Below are positions 34,127 through 42,324 of a DNA stretch of 64,000 nt, piece by piece. The stretch is from Deltaproteobacteria bacterium. Lineage in GTDB: Bacteria; Myxococcota; Kuafuiibacteriia; Kuafuiibacteriales; Kuafuiibacteriaceae. The notes under the pieces were generated by a model. It had not been told where the DNA came from and ran no database searches. It was given only the letters and a program-made list of their open reading frames with translations. The DNA lies in contig JADJBV010000001.1 of NCBI GenBank assembly GCA_016703535.1, forward strand, positions 3,214,001 through 3,278,000. Reading direction: 5' to 3'. The first letter of the stretch is position 1; the number at the start of each line of letters is the position of its first letter. Position numbers and translations under genes: made by a program.

Positions 34127-35301
34127 GCGCAGCGGACCTCGGCTTGGTGATGGCCGACGCCGGCCTCGAGCTCGACGCCGGAGCCCCACCCGACTCGGGC
34201 CTGCCCGAAGCCCGGTGCCCCGAGGGCCACCCGATGGGCAACTTCTACGGCAAGCCCATCGTCGAGGTGACCATCAACGGCCAAGGCCCTTACGAGTTCG
34301 TCTACGACACCGGCGCGCCGACCTCGGCGGCGGACAACGATCTCCGGGGCCAACTGCCGACCGGGACCAGCAGCATCGGCGTTGGGGGTCAGGTGGTGAC
34401 CTTTGGCCCCCTGCCCTTCTACGATCTGGATCAATCCTTGCGCGGCGAGATCGACGGTGTCCTCGGCTCCGACGTGATGGGCGGCTTCGTGGTCACCTTG
34501 GACGTCAAGCGGGAGCGCTTTTGGCTGGAGTTAGATCGGGACGAGGCGGCCTTGCTCGCCTGTGCCCACGCCCAAGGTGCGCCGAGTGAACTCGAATACC
34601 TGCTCGACGACTACTACTTCGTGCCCGGCCACGCCGAAGACCTGCCGGGTTGGTTCCTCCTCGACAGCGGCGCCTCTTTGGGGGTGTTGACCGATCCGAT
34701 CGTCGATCAACTTTTGGCCGCCGCGCCCCGTCCCTATCTCGAGAACTTCTACACGCCGGCGGCGATCGGCACCTTCTGGGCCCGGCTGTTGACCGTGGGC
34801 CGGCTGGAGGTCGGTGGCCTTTCGGTGGGCCGGATCTTGACCCGCAGCGTGCCGACCCGGCTGATCCCGGCGCCTCGCTTCAGCGACGGCAACCCATTTT
34901 TGGGCGTGTTGCCCACCGGCTACTTGCGCCACTTCCTGTTGACCCTCGATCAACCCGCGGGCCGGGTGCGTCTCGATCCTTACGCCGATGATCCGCTGGA
35001 GGAGCCGACCAGCCGTTATTACGCGGGGCTGAGCCTGACCCGAAGCCTGGTGGCGCCCGCGGTGGTGCATTCGGTGTTGGCGGGGAGCGGCGCCGACGCG
35101 GCGGGGATCGAAGCTGGCGACGAGCTCCACCGGATCAACGGCGTCGACCTTTCGACGGTCGATCCCTACGCTTGGCCTTGGGCCCTCACCTCACAAAGTG
35201 AAGGCGCGCTCCTGCGCCTCAACCTCGTGCACCAAGGCGTGGCCCGAGAGGTCGAGGTACGGACCGGAAACTGGCTCACCTCACCGGATGATCCGCGCTG
35301 A
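34018..35301 (+). CDS. Lipoprotein with two retropepsin-like motifs and a PDZ domain
   Basis: 427 aa from a GTG at 34018. Lipobox LAAC (Cys16), then an acidic linker. Residues 80-175 form a retropepsin-like aspartic protease unit with DTG (97-99) and the hydrophobic-Gly loop DGVLGSD (146-152). A second unit starts at about 210 with DSG (216-218) and FLGVLPTG. A PDZ domain (SVLAGSGADAAGIEAGDELHRINGVDL) closes the chain. Two DT/SG motifs in one chain could make a pseudodimeric active site like pepsin. It is likely an envelope protease. It overlaps AraC at its 5' end and murJ at its 3' end. Confidence 0.75.
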   Translation: MQRALLSILLLGLAACGQAEAPLPDPSPPDAGTRDLGAADLGLVMADAGLELDAGAPPDSGLPEARCPEGHPMGNFYGKPIVEVTINGQGPYEFVYDTGAPTSAADNDLRGQLPTGTSSIGVGGQVVTFGPLPFYDLDQSLRGEIDGVLGSDVMGGFVVTLDVKRERFWLELDRDEAALLACAHAQGAPSELEYLLDDYYFVPGHAEDLPGWFLLDSGASLGVLTDPIVDQLLAAAPRPYLENFYTPAAIGTFWARLLTVGRLEVGGLSVGRILTRSVPTRLIPAPRFSDGNPFLGVLPTGYLRHFLLTLDQPAGRVRLDPYADDPLEEPTSRYYAGLSLTRSLVAPAVVHSVLAGSGADAAGIEAGDELHRINGVDLSTVDPYAWPWALTSQSEGALLRLNLVHQGVAREVEVRTGNWLTSPDDPR

Positions 35302-36933
35302 GATCCTGGACCCCAAGGAACGGGCCAGCGGGACCTCCCACCACCAGGTCAACGCCAAGTAGCAAAGCCCAAAAGGTCCGACCACCAAGAGCGTGGCGAA
35401 GATCGGGTGGAGGGCCGGCGGCGGAAAAAATGAGCCGCCCCACTCCTCGGCCGCGGCATGATCTACCCCCAAAATCTGGGTCAAAACCCACTTGATCACC
35501 AGGCCCAAGGCCGCCCCCGCGAAGGCTGCCCCGTACAGAGTGAGGAGCCTCCCTTTGGGCAAACGGGCCCGCCCGAATCGTTGTTCGAGCCGGCTCCGCA
35601 GGTACCAAAGTTCGACGACGGCGGCCAAGCTGCTGACGCCGGTGATGCCGACCGCCCCCAAGTGGATCGGCAGGCCCAACAGGCCGGGCAACCACAAGCT
35701 GGCGGCGTAGCCCAAGGTGGCGGTGAGGACCACCCGGACCATGGCGATGCGCAGCGGCGTGCGGGTGTCTCGTTGGGCGTAGAACGCCGAAGCGTAGAGG
35801 CGACCGCTGGTGCTGGCCAAAAGGCCCAGGCCCGCGCCGATCAAGATGTACCAAAGGAAACGGGCGTCGCCGGCGCTGAAGCGGCCGGTCTGGAACAGCG
35901 CCCCACCCAACAGATCCCCAAAGGTGATCATCGCCACCGCCGACGGCACCACGAAGAAGCTGATCCGGGAGAGGCCCGCTTCGATCCGGCCCCGGAGCTT
36001 GGCCGCCACCTCGTCGGCGGCCCCTTGGACCTGGGCCATCTCGGGCAGTTCTGCGGCCGACACCGACATGCCAAAGAGGCTGACCGGCAAGAGGTACAAG
36101 GTCTGGGCGTAGGTCAGGGCCGACAAGGCGCGTTCGGCGATCAACGATGCGAAGGCGGTGTCGATGAAGGCGCTCAGCTGCACCACCCCACGCCCCAACA
36201 CCACCGGCCCAAAGTTGTGGAGCACCTGCTTGACGTCGGCGGTGATCGCCAAGTTGGGCCGGAGGCGCCCGAGCAATCCCAACACCGCCGGGAGCTGCAC
36301 CAACACCTGGAGCAGGCTGCCGGCCAAGGTCCCCCAGGCCGCGTAGTGGGCCAAGGTGGGGAGGTCCTGATCTCGGCCGTAGACCAAGGCCAAGATGATC
36401 GTCGAGCTCCAGATCACCGGCGCCGCGTAGGAGAGGAAAAAGCGGCGGTGGCTGTTGAGGACGCCCAGGCACCACGCCGAGATCACCAACAGGCCGGTGG
36501 CCGGAAAGAGGATCGCCACCACCTCGGCGGCCAATCGACGACCTTCACCCTCGAAGCCCGGCGCCACCCAGTCGACGAGTTGCTCAGCGTAGAGCACGCC
36601 CGGCACCACCACCACCGCCACCGCCAACCCCAGCAGGGAGAGGACCGCCCCCGCCAGACGTTCGGCCTCCTCCTTCTTCCCTTGGCCCAACAACCGCGCG
36701 TAGGCCGGGATGAAGGAGGCCGAGAGCACCCCTTCGCCGAAGAGGTTCTGGAGCAGGTTGGGGATCCGCAGGCCGGCCTTGAACGCCGCCGCCGCCACCG
36801 AGTTGCCCAGGTAGTGGGCGAAGACCCGCTCTCGCACCAGGCCGAAGATCCGGCTCAAGAAGATGCCGGCCGCGACCAACACCGCGCCCTTGGCGCTCGA
36901 TCCCTCCTTCCCTTCGCTCACTTGGCCCGGCAC
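35281..36933 (-). CDS. murJ: Lipid II flippase MurJ
   Basis: 550 aa, about 14 membrane helices, the MviN/MurJ fold of the MOP superfamily. Typical residues include GIFLSRIFGLVRERVFAHYLG, an AFKAGLRIPNLLQNLFGEGVLSASFIPAYARLL segment and a central Arg-containing helix (LGRGVVQLSAFIDTAFASLI). MurJ moves the peptidoglycan precursor lipid II across the inner membrane. It is the only peptidoglycan gene here. Its 3' end overlaps the convergent lipoprotein gene by 21 bp. Confidence 0.95.
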   Translation of the reverse strand: MPGQVSEGKEGSSAKGAVLVAAGIFLSRIFGLVRERVFAHYLGNSVAAAAFKAGLRIPNLLQNLFGEGVLSASFIPAYARLLGQGKKEEAERLAGAVLSLLGLAVAVVVVPGVLYAEQLVDWVAPGFEGEGRRLAAEVVAILFPATGLLVISAWCLGVLNSHRRFFLSYAAPVIWSSTIILALVYGRDQDLPTLAHYAAWGTLAGSLLQVLVQLPAVLGLLGRLRPNLAITADVKQVLHNFGPVVLGRGVVQLSAFIDTAFASLIAERALSALTYAQTLYLLPVSLFGMSVSAAELPEMAQVQGAADEVAAKLRGRIEAGLSRISFFVVPSAVAMITFGDLLGGALFQTGRFSAGDARFLWYILIGAGLGLLASTSGRLYASAFYAQRDTRTPLRIAMVRVVLTATLGYAASLWLPGLLGLPIHLGAVGITGVSSLAAVVELWYLRSRLEQRFGRARLPKGRLLTLYGAAFAGAALGLVIKWVLTQILGVDHAAAEEWGGSFFPPPALHPIFATLLVVGPFGLCYLALTWWWEVPLARSLGSRISARIIR

Positions 36934-37046
36934 CTGACCACGAAGTCACCTCGGCCGAAACACTCGGATCGGGGCCAGACGATTCCCCTCGGCTCGTGGA
37001 GAGCCCGAATGCCGCATTGCGTCAACACCTGTTAGGCTCGGCCGAG

Positions 37047-38252
37047 ATGGGCGTCCTAGGTTTTTTGAGCGCGGCGCTGCGGCCGGGGCACCCGGACTTC
37101 CTCGATCTGCCCTGGGAACATCCCCTCTCGGATTGGGCCGGCCGCACCTCACGCCTGGAGGATCTGCCCCGGGGCGAGTCTCGGCACCCGGTGGTGTTTG
37201 TCGGCTACGAAGAAGGCATCTACGCGCTCAAGGCCTTGCCGCCCGGCCGGGCCGAACAAGAGTACGAGTTGCTCAAAGGGATGGAGGAGCAACGGTTGCC
37301 GGTGGTGGAGCCGGTGGGCAGGATCAGCGCCGCGACCCCGGCCGGTGAAAGCAGCGTTTTGGTGACCCGCTACCTCGAACGTTCCCTCCCGTATCAAGCG
37401 TTGTTTTTGCAAGCTGACTTGCACCGCTACCGGGACCAGATGCTCGACGCCTTGGCTGGATTGTTGGTGCAGCTCCACCTGGCCGGCGCTTATTGGGGTG
37501 ACTGCTCCTTGGCCAACACCCTCTTTCGGCGCGACGCCGCGGCGTTGGAGGCCTTTTTGGTGGACGCAGAGACCTCGGAGTTGACCGAATCTCTGAGTGA
37601 ACTCCGCCGTCACCACGACCTGGACGTGATGGAGGAAAACGTCGGCGGGGCCCTCTACGACCTCTTGGCCCTCGGCGCCTTACCTCCGGGGCTCGAGGGG
37701 CCCGCCACCGGCCAGCAGGTGCGCCGCCGTTATGAAGAGTTGTGGCGCGAGATCAACGCCGAGTTGGTGATCGGTAAAGGCGACAGCTACCAGATCCAAG
37801 AGCGGGTCCGACGCCTCAACGCCCTGGGATTTTCGGTCGGGGAGATCGCGCTGGCCGAAGCCGGCGGCCAGCTGCGCCTCAAGGTCCTGGTCACCGATCG
37901 CCACTTTCACCGGGATCGGCTGTTGTCGCTGACGGGCCTGGACGCCGGCGAACGACAGGCCGAGCTGTTGATGAACGAGGTGCAGCGGGTGCGGATGGTG
38001 CTCTCCGAAGAACGCCAGCGCTCGACCAGCCTGACCGCGGCGGCCTTCCATTGGCGAGAGCGCATCTACGGGCCCGCGGTCGAGCAGCTGAAGTTGGCCC
38101 TGGGGCCTGAGCTCTCGGCCGTCGAGCGCTACTGCGAGCTGCTCGAGCACAAGTGGTTCTTGTCGGAGCGGGCCCGGGCCGACGTGGGCTTGGCCGCGGC
38201 GCTGGAGGACTACGTTCGCCGCTTTGCGCCGGCGGATCAGGGCGCGAAGTAG
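37047..38252 (+). CDS. DUF4032 protein with kinase-like core
   Basis: 401 aa from the ATG at 37047 (an upstream GTG-type start at 36996 is possible but adds no recognisable sequence). The N-terminal part has an LPS-kinase/RIO-like layout: an ATP-lobe with VGYEEGIYALKALPP (the Lys), then HLAGAYWGDCSLANTLFR as the catalytic GDxxxxN loop, then FLVDAETSE as a DFG-like site. The C-terminal part matches DUF4032 as I know it (LLEHKWFLSERARADVGLAAALEDYV). The substrate is unknown. It is divergent from murJ and its 3' end overlaps the amylase gene by 16 bp. Confidence 0.75.
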   Translation: MGVLGFLSAALRPGHPDFLDLPWEHPLSDWAGRTSRLEDLPRGESRHPVVFVGYEEGIYALKALPPGRAEQEYELLKGMEEQRLPVVEPVGRISAATPAGESSVLVTRYLERSLPYQALFLQADLHRYRDQMLDALAGLLVQLHLAGAYWGDCSLANTLFRRDAAALEAFLVDAETSELTESLSELRRHHDLDVMEENVGGALYDLLALGALPPGLEGPATGQQVRRRYEELWREINAELVIGKGDSYQIQERVRRLNALGFSVGEIALAEAGGQLRLKVLVTDRHFHRDRLLSLTGLDAGERQAELLMNEVQRVRMVLSEERQRSTSLTAAAFHWRERIYGPAVEQLKLALGPELSAVERYCELLEHKWFLSERARADVGLAAALEDYVRRFAPADQGAK

Positions 38253-40036
38253 ACCACCACCTGATCGGTCACGCCGTTTTGGTCGTACTCTCGGGCGAAG
38301 GCGTAGCCGCTGGCCTGAGCCAAGCTGCGGTGGCTGCCGGCCCCGACCGCCACGTGGCGGCCCCGGAACTTGCCCAACTTTTGCCAGTGGGTGAGGAGGG
38401 CCGCGTCGTAGTTGTCCCAGTTCATGTCGGACCGGGTGGCCTGCTTCGGGTCCGTGCTGTTGGGGCCGGGTTCCCGGGCGGTTTCGTCGCCGTAGTAGAT
38501 CTGGACCGCACCCGGCAGGAGCATCAGCTGGGTGCCGACCCGGAACTGGGCGTCCAGGTTTTTGCCGGTCGAGCCGTAGAAGAGTTCGGTGTCGTGGGAC
38601 GAGATGTACGAAAGCACGTTGAAGGTCGGGTCGGTGTTGATCGCCTGGGCATACATTGAATAGATCGAATCCAGGCGGCTGTTGTCGGCCAAGGCCATCT
38701 TGGCCTGGGTCTGGAAGTCAAAGTTGATCAACGAGTCGAAGCCGTTGGTGAAGTAGTCATCCTTGACCACCCCGTGCGGGAAGACCTCGCCGGTCATCCA
38801 GAAGTCTAGGTCGTCGAGCTTGTCGTTGGGGTGGGCCGCCTTCCACTCGTCGAGGGCGGTGACGGAGGCCTGCTTCAAGGCCGACCAGGTGGCCTTCTCC
38901 ACGTGTTTGGCGGTGTCGCAGCGGAAGCCGTCGATGCCGTATTGGCGCACCCAGTCCGAGTGCCACTTGACCAAATATTGGCGCAGGGTCGCGTTCGCAT
39001 CAGGGACCGCGTTGCTGTCGCCTTTGGCCGTCAAGATGCCGGGGAACTCGCTGACCGGCCGGAAGTCTTCGGTGATGAAGTCCGGCAAAAACGCCAAGGA
39101 CATGCGGAGGTCGTCTTGGCCGGCGCTGCTGTGCCCCGGGAAGCCGGCCCGGATCCAGCGAGGGCCCCACCAGTTCAACCAATCGTTGGAGTTGTAGTTC
39201 ACCAGCGCGTTCCAGTCTTGCCAGTTTTGTCCGGCCCCGGGGCGCCAGGTGGCGAAGTTGGGATCGATCACCGAAGGCAGGTAGGCCGCCAGGTCGGCGC
39301 CGGTGGCGTAGCCGGGGTGGTTCAGGACCACGTCGAACACCACGCGGATCCCGCGAGCGTGGGCGGCGTTGACGAAGGTGGTGAGGTCGTCGCTGTCACC
39401 GAGGTTCGCGTCGAGGGTGGTGAAGTCCAGGGCCCAATAGCCGTGGTAGGCGAAGTGTTGGAACTCACCGGCGCCGCCGCCGACCCAGCCGTGCACCTGC
39501 TCGACCGGTGGGGTGATCCAGATGGCGTTGATGCCGAGGTCCTCCAGGTGATCCAACTTTTGGGTCAGGCCCGCCAGGTCGCCGCCGTGCCAGCCGCCGA
39601 TGCCGATGCCGTCCAAGGTCTCCCGGCCGTAGCTGTTGTCGTTGCTGGCGTCGCCGTTGAAGAAACGATCGGTCATCACGAAGTAGACCGTGGCGTTGTC
39701 CCAGCGAAAGGTGGCCTCGGGGCCGGGCGCCTGGTCTCGCTCCAACAGGACCACACCCCGAGGGTCGGCTTGGATCTCGACCTTGCCGTTGGTGTCCACG
39801 GTCCCGGTGTTGCCCGAGTAGCCGTCCTTCAAGCGCGTGCCCGCAGGGAAGACGCCGGTGACGTCGATGGTCAGGCCCACGCTGGCGTCGACGCCGCTGT
39901 CGGTCGGTCCGGCGTCGGTGGGACCGCCATCAACCGAGACGCCGCTGTCGGGCGTGGCGCCGGCGTCCGGGTCGGGATCGCTGCTGCAAGCGAAGGCCAA
40001 AAAGGCCAAAGGGGCGAACAAAGCGAAGTGACGCAT
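38237..40036 (-). CDS. GH13 alpha-amylase lipoprotein, MalS-like
   Basis: 599 aa from the ATG at 40036, behind GAGG. Lipobox LAFAC (Cys17), then a linker of PDSGVS/PTDAG units (about 20-50) and a small N-terminal beta domain. The GH13 barrel carries DVVLNH (235-240), nucleophile Asp374 in GFRCDTAKHVE, acid/base Glu417 in WMTGEVF and Asp482 in SSHDTELF, so all three catalytic residues are present. The AKHVE segment resembles periplasmic MalS. It cuts alpha-1,4-glucans outside the cytoplasm, producing maltodextrins for the MalEFGK importer encoded close by. Confidence 0.93.
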   Translation of the reverse strand: MRHFALFAPLAFLAFACSSDPDPDAGATPDSGVSVDGGPTDAGPTDSGVDASVGLTIDVTGVFPAGTRLKDGYSGNTGTVDTNGKVEIQADPRGVVLLERDQAPGPEATFRWDNATVYFVMTDRFFNGDASNDNSYGRETLDGIGIGGWHGGDLAGLTQKLDHLEDLGINAIWITPPVEQVHGWVGGGAGEFQHFAYHGYWALDFTTLDANLGDSDDLTTFVNAAHARGIRVVFDVVLNHPGYATGADLAAYLPSVIDPNFATWRPGAGQNWQDWNALVNYNSNDWLNWWGPRWIRAGFPGHSSAGQDDLRMSLAFLPDFITEDFRPVSEFPGILTAKGDSNAVPDANATLRQYLVKWHSDWVRQYGIDGFRCDTAKHVEKATWSALKQASVTALDEWKAAHPNDKLDDLDFWMTGEVFPHGVVKDDYFTNGFDSLINFDFQTQAKMALADNSRLDSIYSMYAQAINTDPTFNVLSYISSHDTELFYGSTGKNLDAQFRVGTQLMLLPGAVQIYYGDETAREPGPNSTDPKQATRSDMNWDNYDAALLTHWQKLGKFRGRHVAVGAGSHRSLAQASGYAFAREYDQNGVTDQVVVYFAP

Positions 40037-40175
40037 CGAAACCTCGGGTACCTTTCGGATCAGGGCCTGTAAAGCCGGGGCCCGACGTTTCCAGATGGTT
40101 CCCAAGGAAAACTCGGCTGGGGTCGACCGGCCGGTCGTTGCGGAAGGTCGGGCGACCCGCTACTTTCCGAGGCCG

Positions 40176-40691
40176 ATGGCCCGCCTGGATCTGCTCACCT
40201 TCGGACTATGTTTGGCTTTGGGCGTCGGCTGCCGCGCCGCGGACGAGTGTACCGCCGACAGCGAATGCGACCCGGACTACATCTGTGACCTGAGCAAGAG
40301 CCGCTGCTATCGCCCTGCGGGCCCGGTCAACGACGACGCGGCGATCGGCGACGCCGCCGAGACCGACGCGATCCCCGCGGACACCGGCCCGACCGACACC
40401 GGGGTCACCGATAGCGGCGCGACCGACCGCGGGGTCACCGACGGTAGCCCACAAGACGCGGCCGCCGACAGCGGCGTCCCGGTCGACGCTGGCCCGGGTG
40501 ATCAAGGCCCCGTCGACCTGGGCCCCGACACCGGCGTGGAAGAAGACACCGGCGTAGGGACCGACACGGGCGTGGAAGAAGACACCGGCGTCGTGGACGA
40601 CAGCGGCGTCGACGAAGACGCCGGGGCAACCCAAGACGCGACACCTTCCGATCTTGGCCCGGTACCGGACACCGGCCCCCCCGACGCATGA
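40176..40691 (+). CDS. Small lipoprotein with DTG-repeat acidic tail
   Basis: 171 aa. Signal peptide with lipobox LGVGC, then a short Cys-containing domain (DECTADSECDPDYICDLSKSRCY, six Cys, EGF- or knot-like), then about 110 residues of low complexity built from D-T/S-G-V/A units (for example DTGVEEDTGV repeated). It probably forms an extended, negatively charged surface tether. It overlaps the next lipoprotein gene by ATGA. Function unknown. Confidence 0.7.
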   Translation: MARLDLLTFGLCLALGVGCRAADECTADSECDPDYICDLSKSRCYRPAGPVNDDAAIGDAAETDAIPADTGPTDTGVTDSGATDRGVTDGSPQDAAADSGVPVDAGPGDQGPVDLGPDTGVEEDTGVGTDTGVEEDTGVVDDSGVDEDAGATQDATPSDLGPVPDTGPPDA

Positions 40692-41299
40692 GGTGGATGG
40701 CCGGAGCCTGGGTGGCGGCGGCCCTCTTCGGCTGCGGCCCCGAGTGTGGTCGCTACGACGTCTTGCGGATCGATCTCACCCGGGCCACCGGTGAAGGTCC
40801 CGCGGCGGACCGGGTCTACTCCGAAGGTGCGGGCGGCCTGAAGGTCCAAAACGGCACCTTCGATCCCAACTTCACGCCGCTGGAGACCGCGCTGTTTGGG
40901 GCGGCCACCAGCACCGGCACCGCCCGAATCACCGCCAACTTCGGCAGCGACTACCTCCTCCTCTTGGAGCTCCCCTTCCCCCGCCGAGCCAACGATCGGC
41001 TCCCCATCGAGCAGCTCCTGACCGACGTCCGCTTCACCGGCGGCTACGAAGGGTACGGCTGGTGGGACTCGACCTGGGCCTGGAGAGAGGCGCCCGGGCA
41101 AGTGCAGGCTAGCTTGCTCGCCCTCTTCGAGGAGTCTCAGAGCGCCCGAAGCGTCGAGGGGACGGTGACCGTGGAACGCGTGGAACCTCTGCGTTTACTG
41201 ATCGATCTGGTGGTCACCGAAGACGAAGGCCGGCGCCTGGGCGTCTTCGCCAACGCCGAGGCCGATCGAACCCTCGGCATCGAAGTCTGCGGCCCGTAG
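40688..41299 (+). CDS. Lipoprotein, unknown function
   Basis: 203 aa. Signal peptide with a lipobox-like ending LFGC. The remainder looks like one beta-rich domain with a Tyr/Trp-rich stretch (GGYEGYGWWDSTWAWREAPG) and a C-terminal Cys pair partner (EVCGP). Its start overlaps the DTG-repeat lipoprotein's stop, so the two are one operon. No family recognised. It is convergent with malG, with the repeat-rich 41300-41493 gap between them. Confidence 0.65.
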   Translation: MRWMAGAWVAAALFGCGPECGRYDVLRIDLTRATGEGPAADRVYSEGAGGLKVQNGTFDPNFTPLETALFGAATSTGTARITANFGSDYLLLLELPFPRRANDRLPIEQLLTDVRFTGGYEGYGWWDSTWAWREAPGQVQASLLALFEESQSARSVEGTVTVERVEPLRLLIDLVVTEDEGRRLGVFANAEADRTLGIEVCGP

Positions 41300-41326
41300 T
41301 CCCACCCTCTCCAAGCACAAGCCGCC

Positions 41327-41466
41327 GTGATCGTGGCCGTGGCCGTGGCCGTGGCCGTGGCCGTGGCCGAACCAACTCGCGGCGAGTGCCTTGCTGAGAG
41401 ACCAGGCGAGGACCATGGGTAGTCGTTCACAGCCACGGCCACGATCACGATCACGATCACGATCAC
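41327..41466. repeat. Two hexanucleotide arrays forming a long inverted repeat
   Basis: In the gap between two convergent genes lie an array of about six GGCCGT units (41335-41369) and an array of about five CACGAT units (41440-41466). Their outer parts are complementary: GTGATCGTGGCCGTGGC at 41327-41343 is the exact reverse complement of GCCACGGCCACGATCAC at 41432-41448. The transcript from either side could fold into a 17-bp stem over a loop of about 90 nt. It may act as a two-way terminator. Rest of 41300-41493 shows no gene. Confidence 0.75.
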
Positions 41467-41493
41467 GTCGCGGTCGGGGGGCGAGGGAGAGGA

Positions 41494-42324
41494 CTAACCT
41501 TTGACCCCGCCGGCGGTCAGGCCGCCGACCAGGTTTTTCTGGAGGGCGAAGAACAAAGCCACCACCGGCAAGCTCACCAAGATCGCGCCGGCGCCGAAGT
41601 AGCCCCAGTCGCTGGAGAACTGGCCCACCAAAAGTTTGAGACCGACGGGCAAGGTGTAGTGGTCGCGGCTGTTCATGAAGACCGCAGCCAAGATGAACTC
41701 GTTCCAGGCGGTCATGAAGGAAAAGAGCGCGGTGACCGCCACCGCTGGCAACGAGAGGGGCAACATGATCTTCCAAAAGACCATCGCGGTGGAGGCGCCG
41801 TCCATGAGGGCCGCCTCCTCCAGCTCTTTGGGGATGGTGTCGAAGTAGCCCTTGAGCATCCAGACGCAGAACGGAATTGCGGTGGTGGAGTAGACCAAGA
41901 CCAGGCCCAACATCTGATCGAGGAGACCGAGGTAGTCCATGATCAGGTAAAGCGGGATCATCATCAGGACGCCCGGGAACATCTGGACCACCAAAAACGA
42001 CAGCATCGCGGTGGCCCGGCCCGGGAAACGAAAGCGCGACAAGGCGTAGGCGCTGGTGCAGGCCAAGAAGACGCCGAGCACCGTCGCCGAGATGCTGACC
42101 ATGGCGCTGTTGAAGAGCCAGCGGAAGAAGGGCATCTCGAAGAGGACGTAGCGGAAGTTCTCCAGCGTCGGGTGGCTGGGGATGGGGTTCAAGGAGGCGT
42201 CAAAGCCTTGGGAGGGCGACAAGGCCATCTTGAAGACCCAAAGCACCGGGTAGAGCACCAAGATGGTGAAGAAGACCAGGAACACCAGCTTGATGATCCG
42301 GCCGAGGGGTGTGCTCTGGTTCAT
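41494..42324 (-). CDS. malG: Maltodextrin-type ABC permease MalG
   Basis: 276 aa, six membrane helices, the type I binding-protein-dependent permease fold. The EAA loop that contacts the ATPase is LEEAALMDGASTAMVFWKIMLPLSLP. The ending (ALQKNLVGGLTAGGVKG) is the well-known MalG C-terminus that reaches into MalK. Its start overlaps malF by 4 bp. With malF, malK and malE it forms one operon for uptake of maltose or maltodextrins, consistent with the amylase genes on both sides. Confidence 0.93.
   Translation of the reverse strand: MNQSTPLGRIIKLVFLVFFTILVLYPVLWVFKMALSPSQGFDASLNPIPSHPTLENFRYVLFEMPFFRWLFNSAMVSISATVLGVFLACTSAYALSRFRFPGRATAMLSFLVVQMFPGVLMMIPLYLIMDYLGLLDQMLGLVLVYSTTAIPFCVWMLKGYFDTIPKELEEAALMDGASTAMVFWKIMLPLSLPAVAVTALFSFMTAWNEFILAAVFMNSRDHYTLPVGLKLLVGQFSSDWGYFGAGAILVSLPVVALFFALQKNLVGGLTAGGVKG

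Noticed and set aside
41137..41466. Minus-strand frame encoding runs of Ile-Val and Ala-Thr.
   Set aside because: The runs are simply the translated hexanucleotide arrays; no family or ribosome site.
41327..41466. CRISPR array.
   Set aside because: The units are 6 bp with no spacers and no cas genes nearby.
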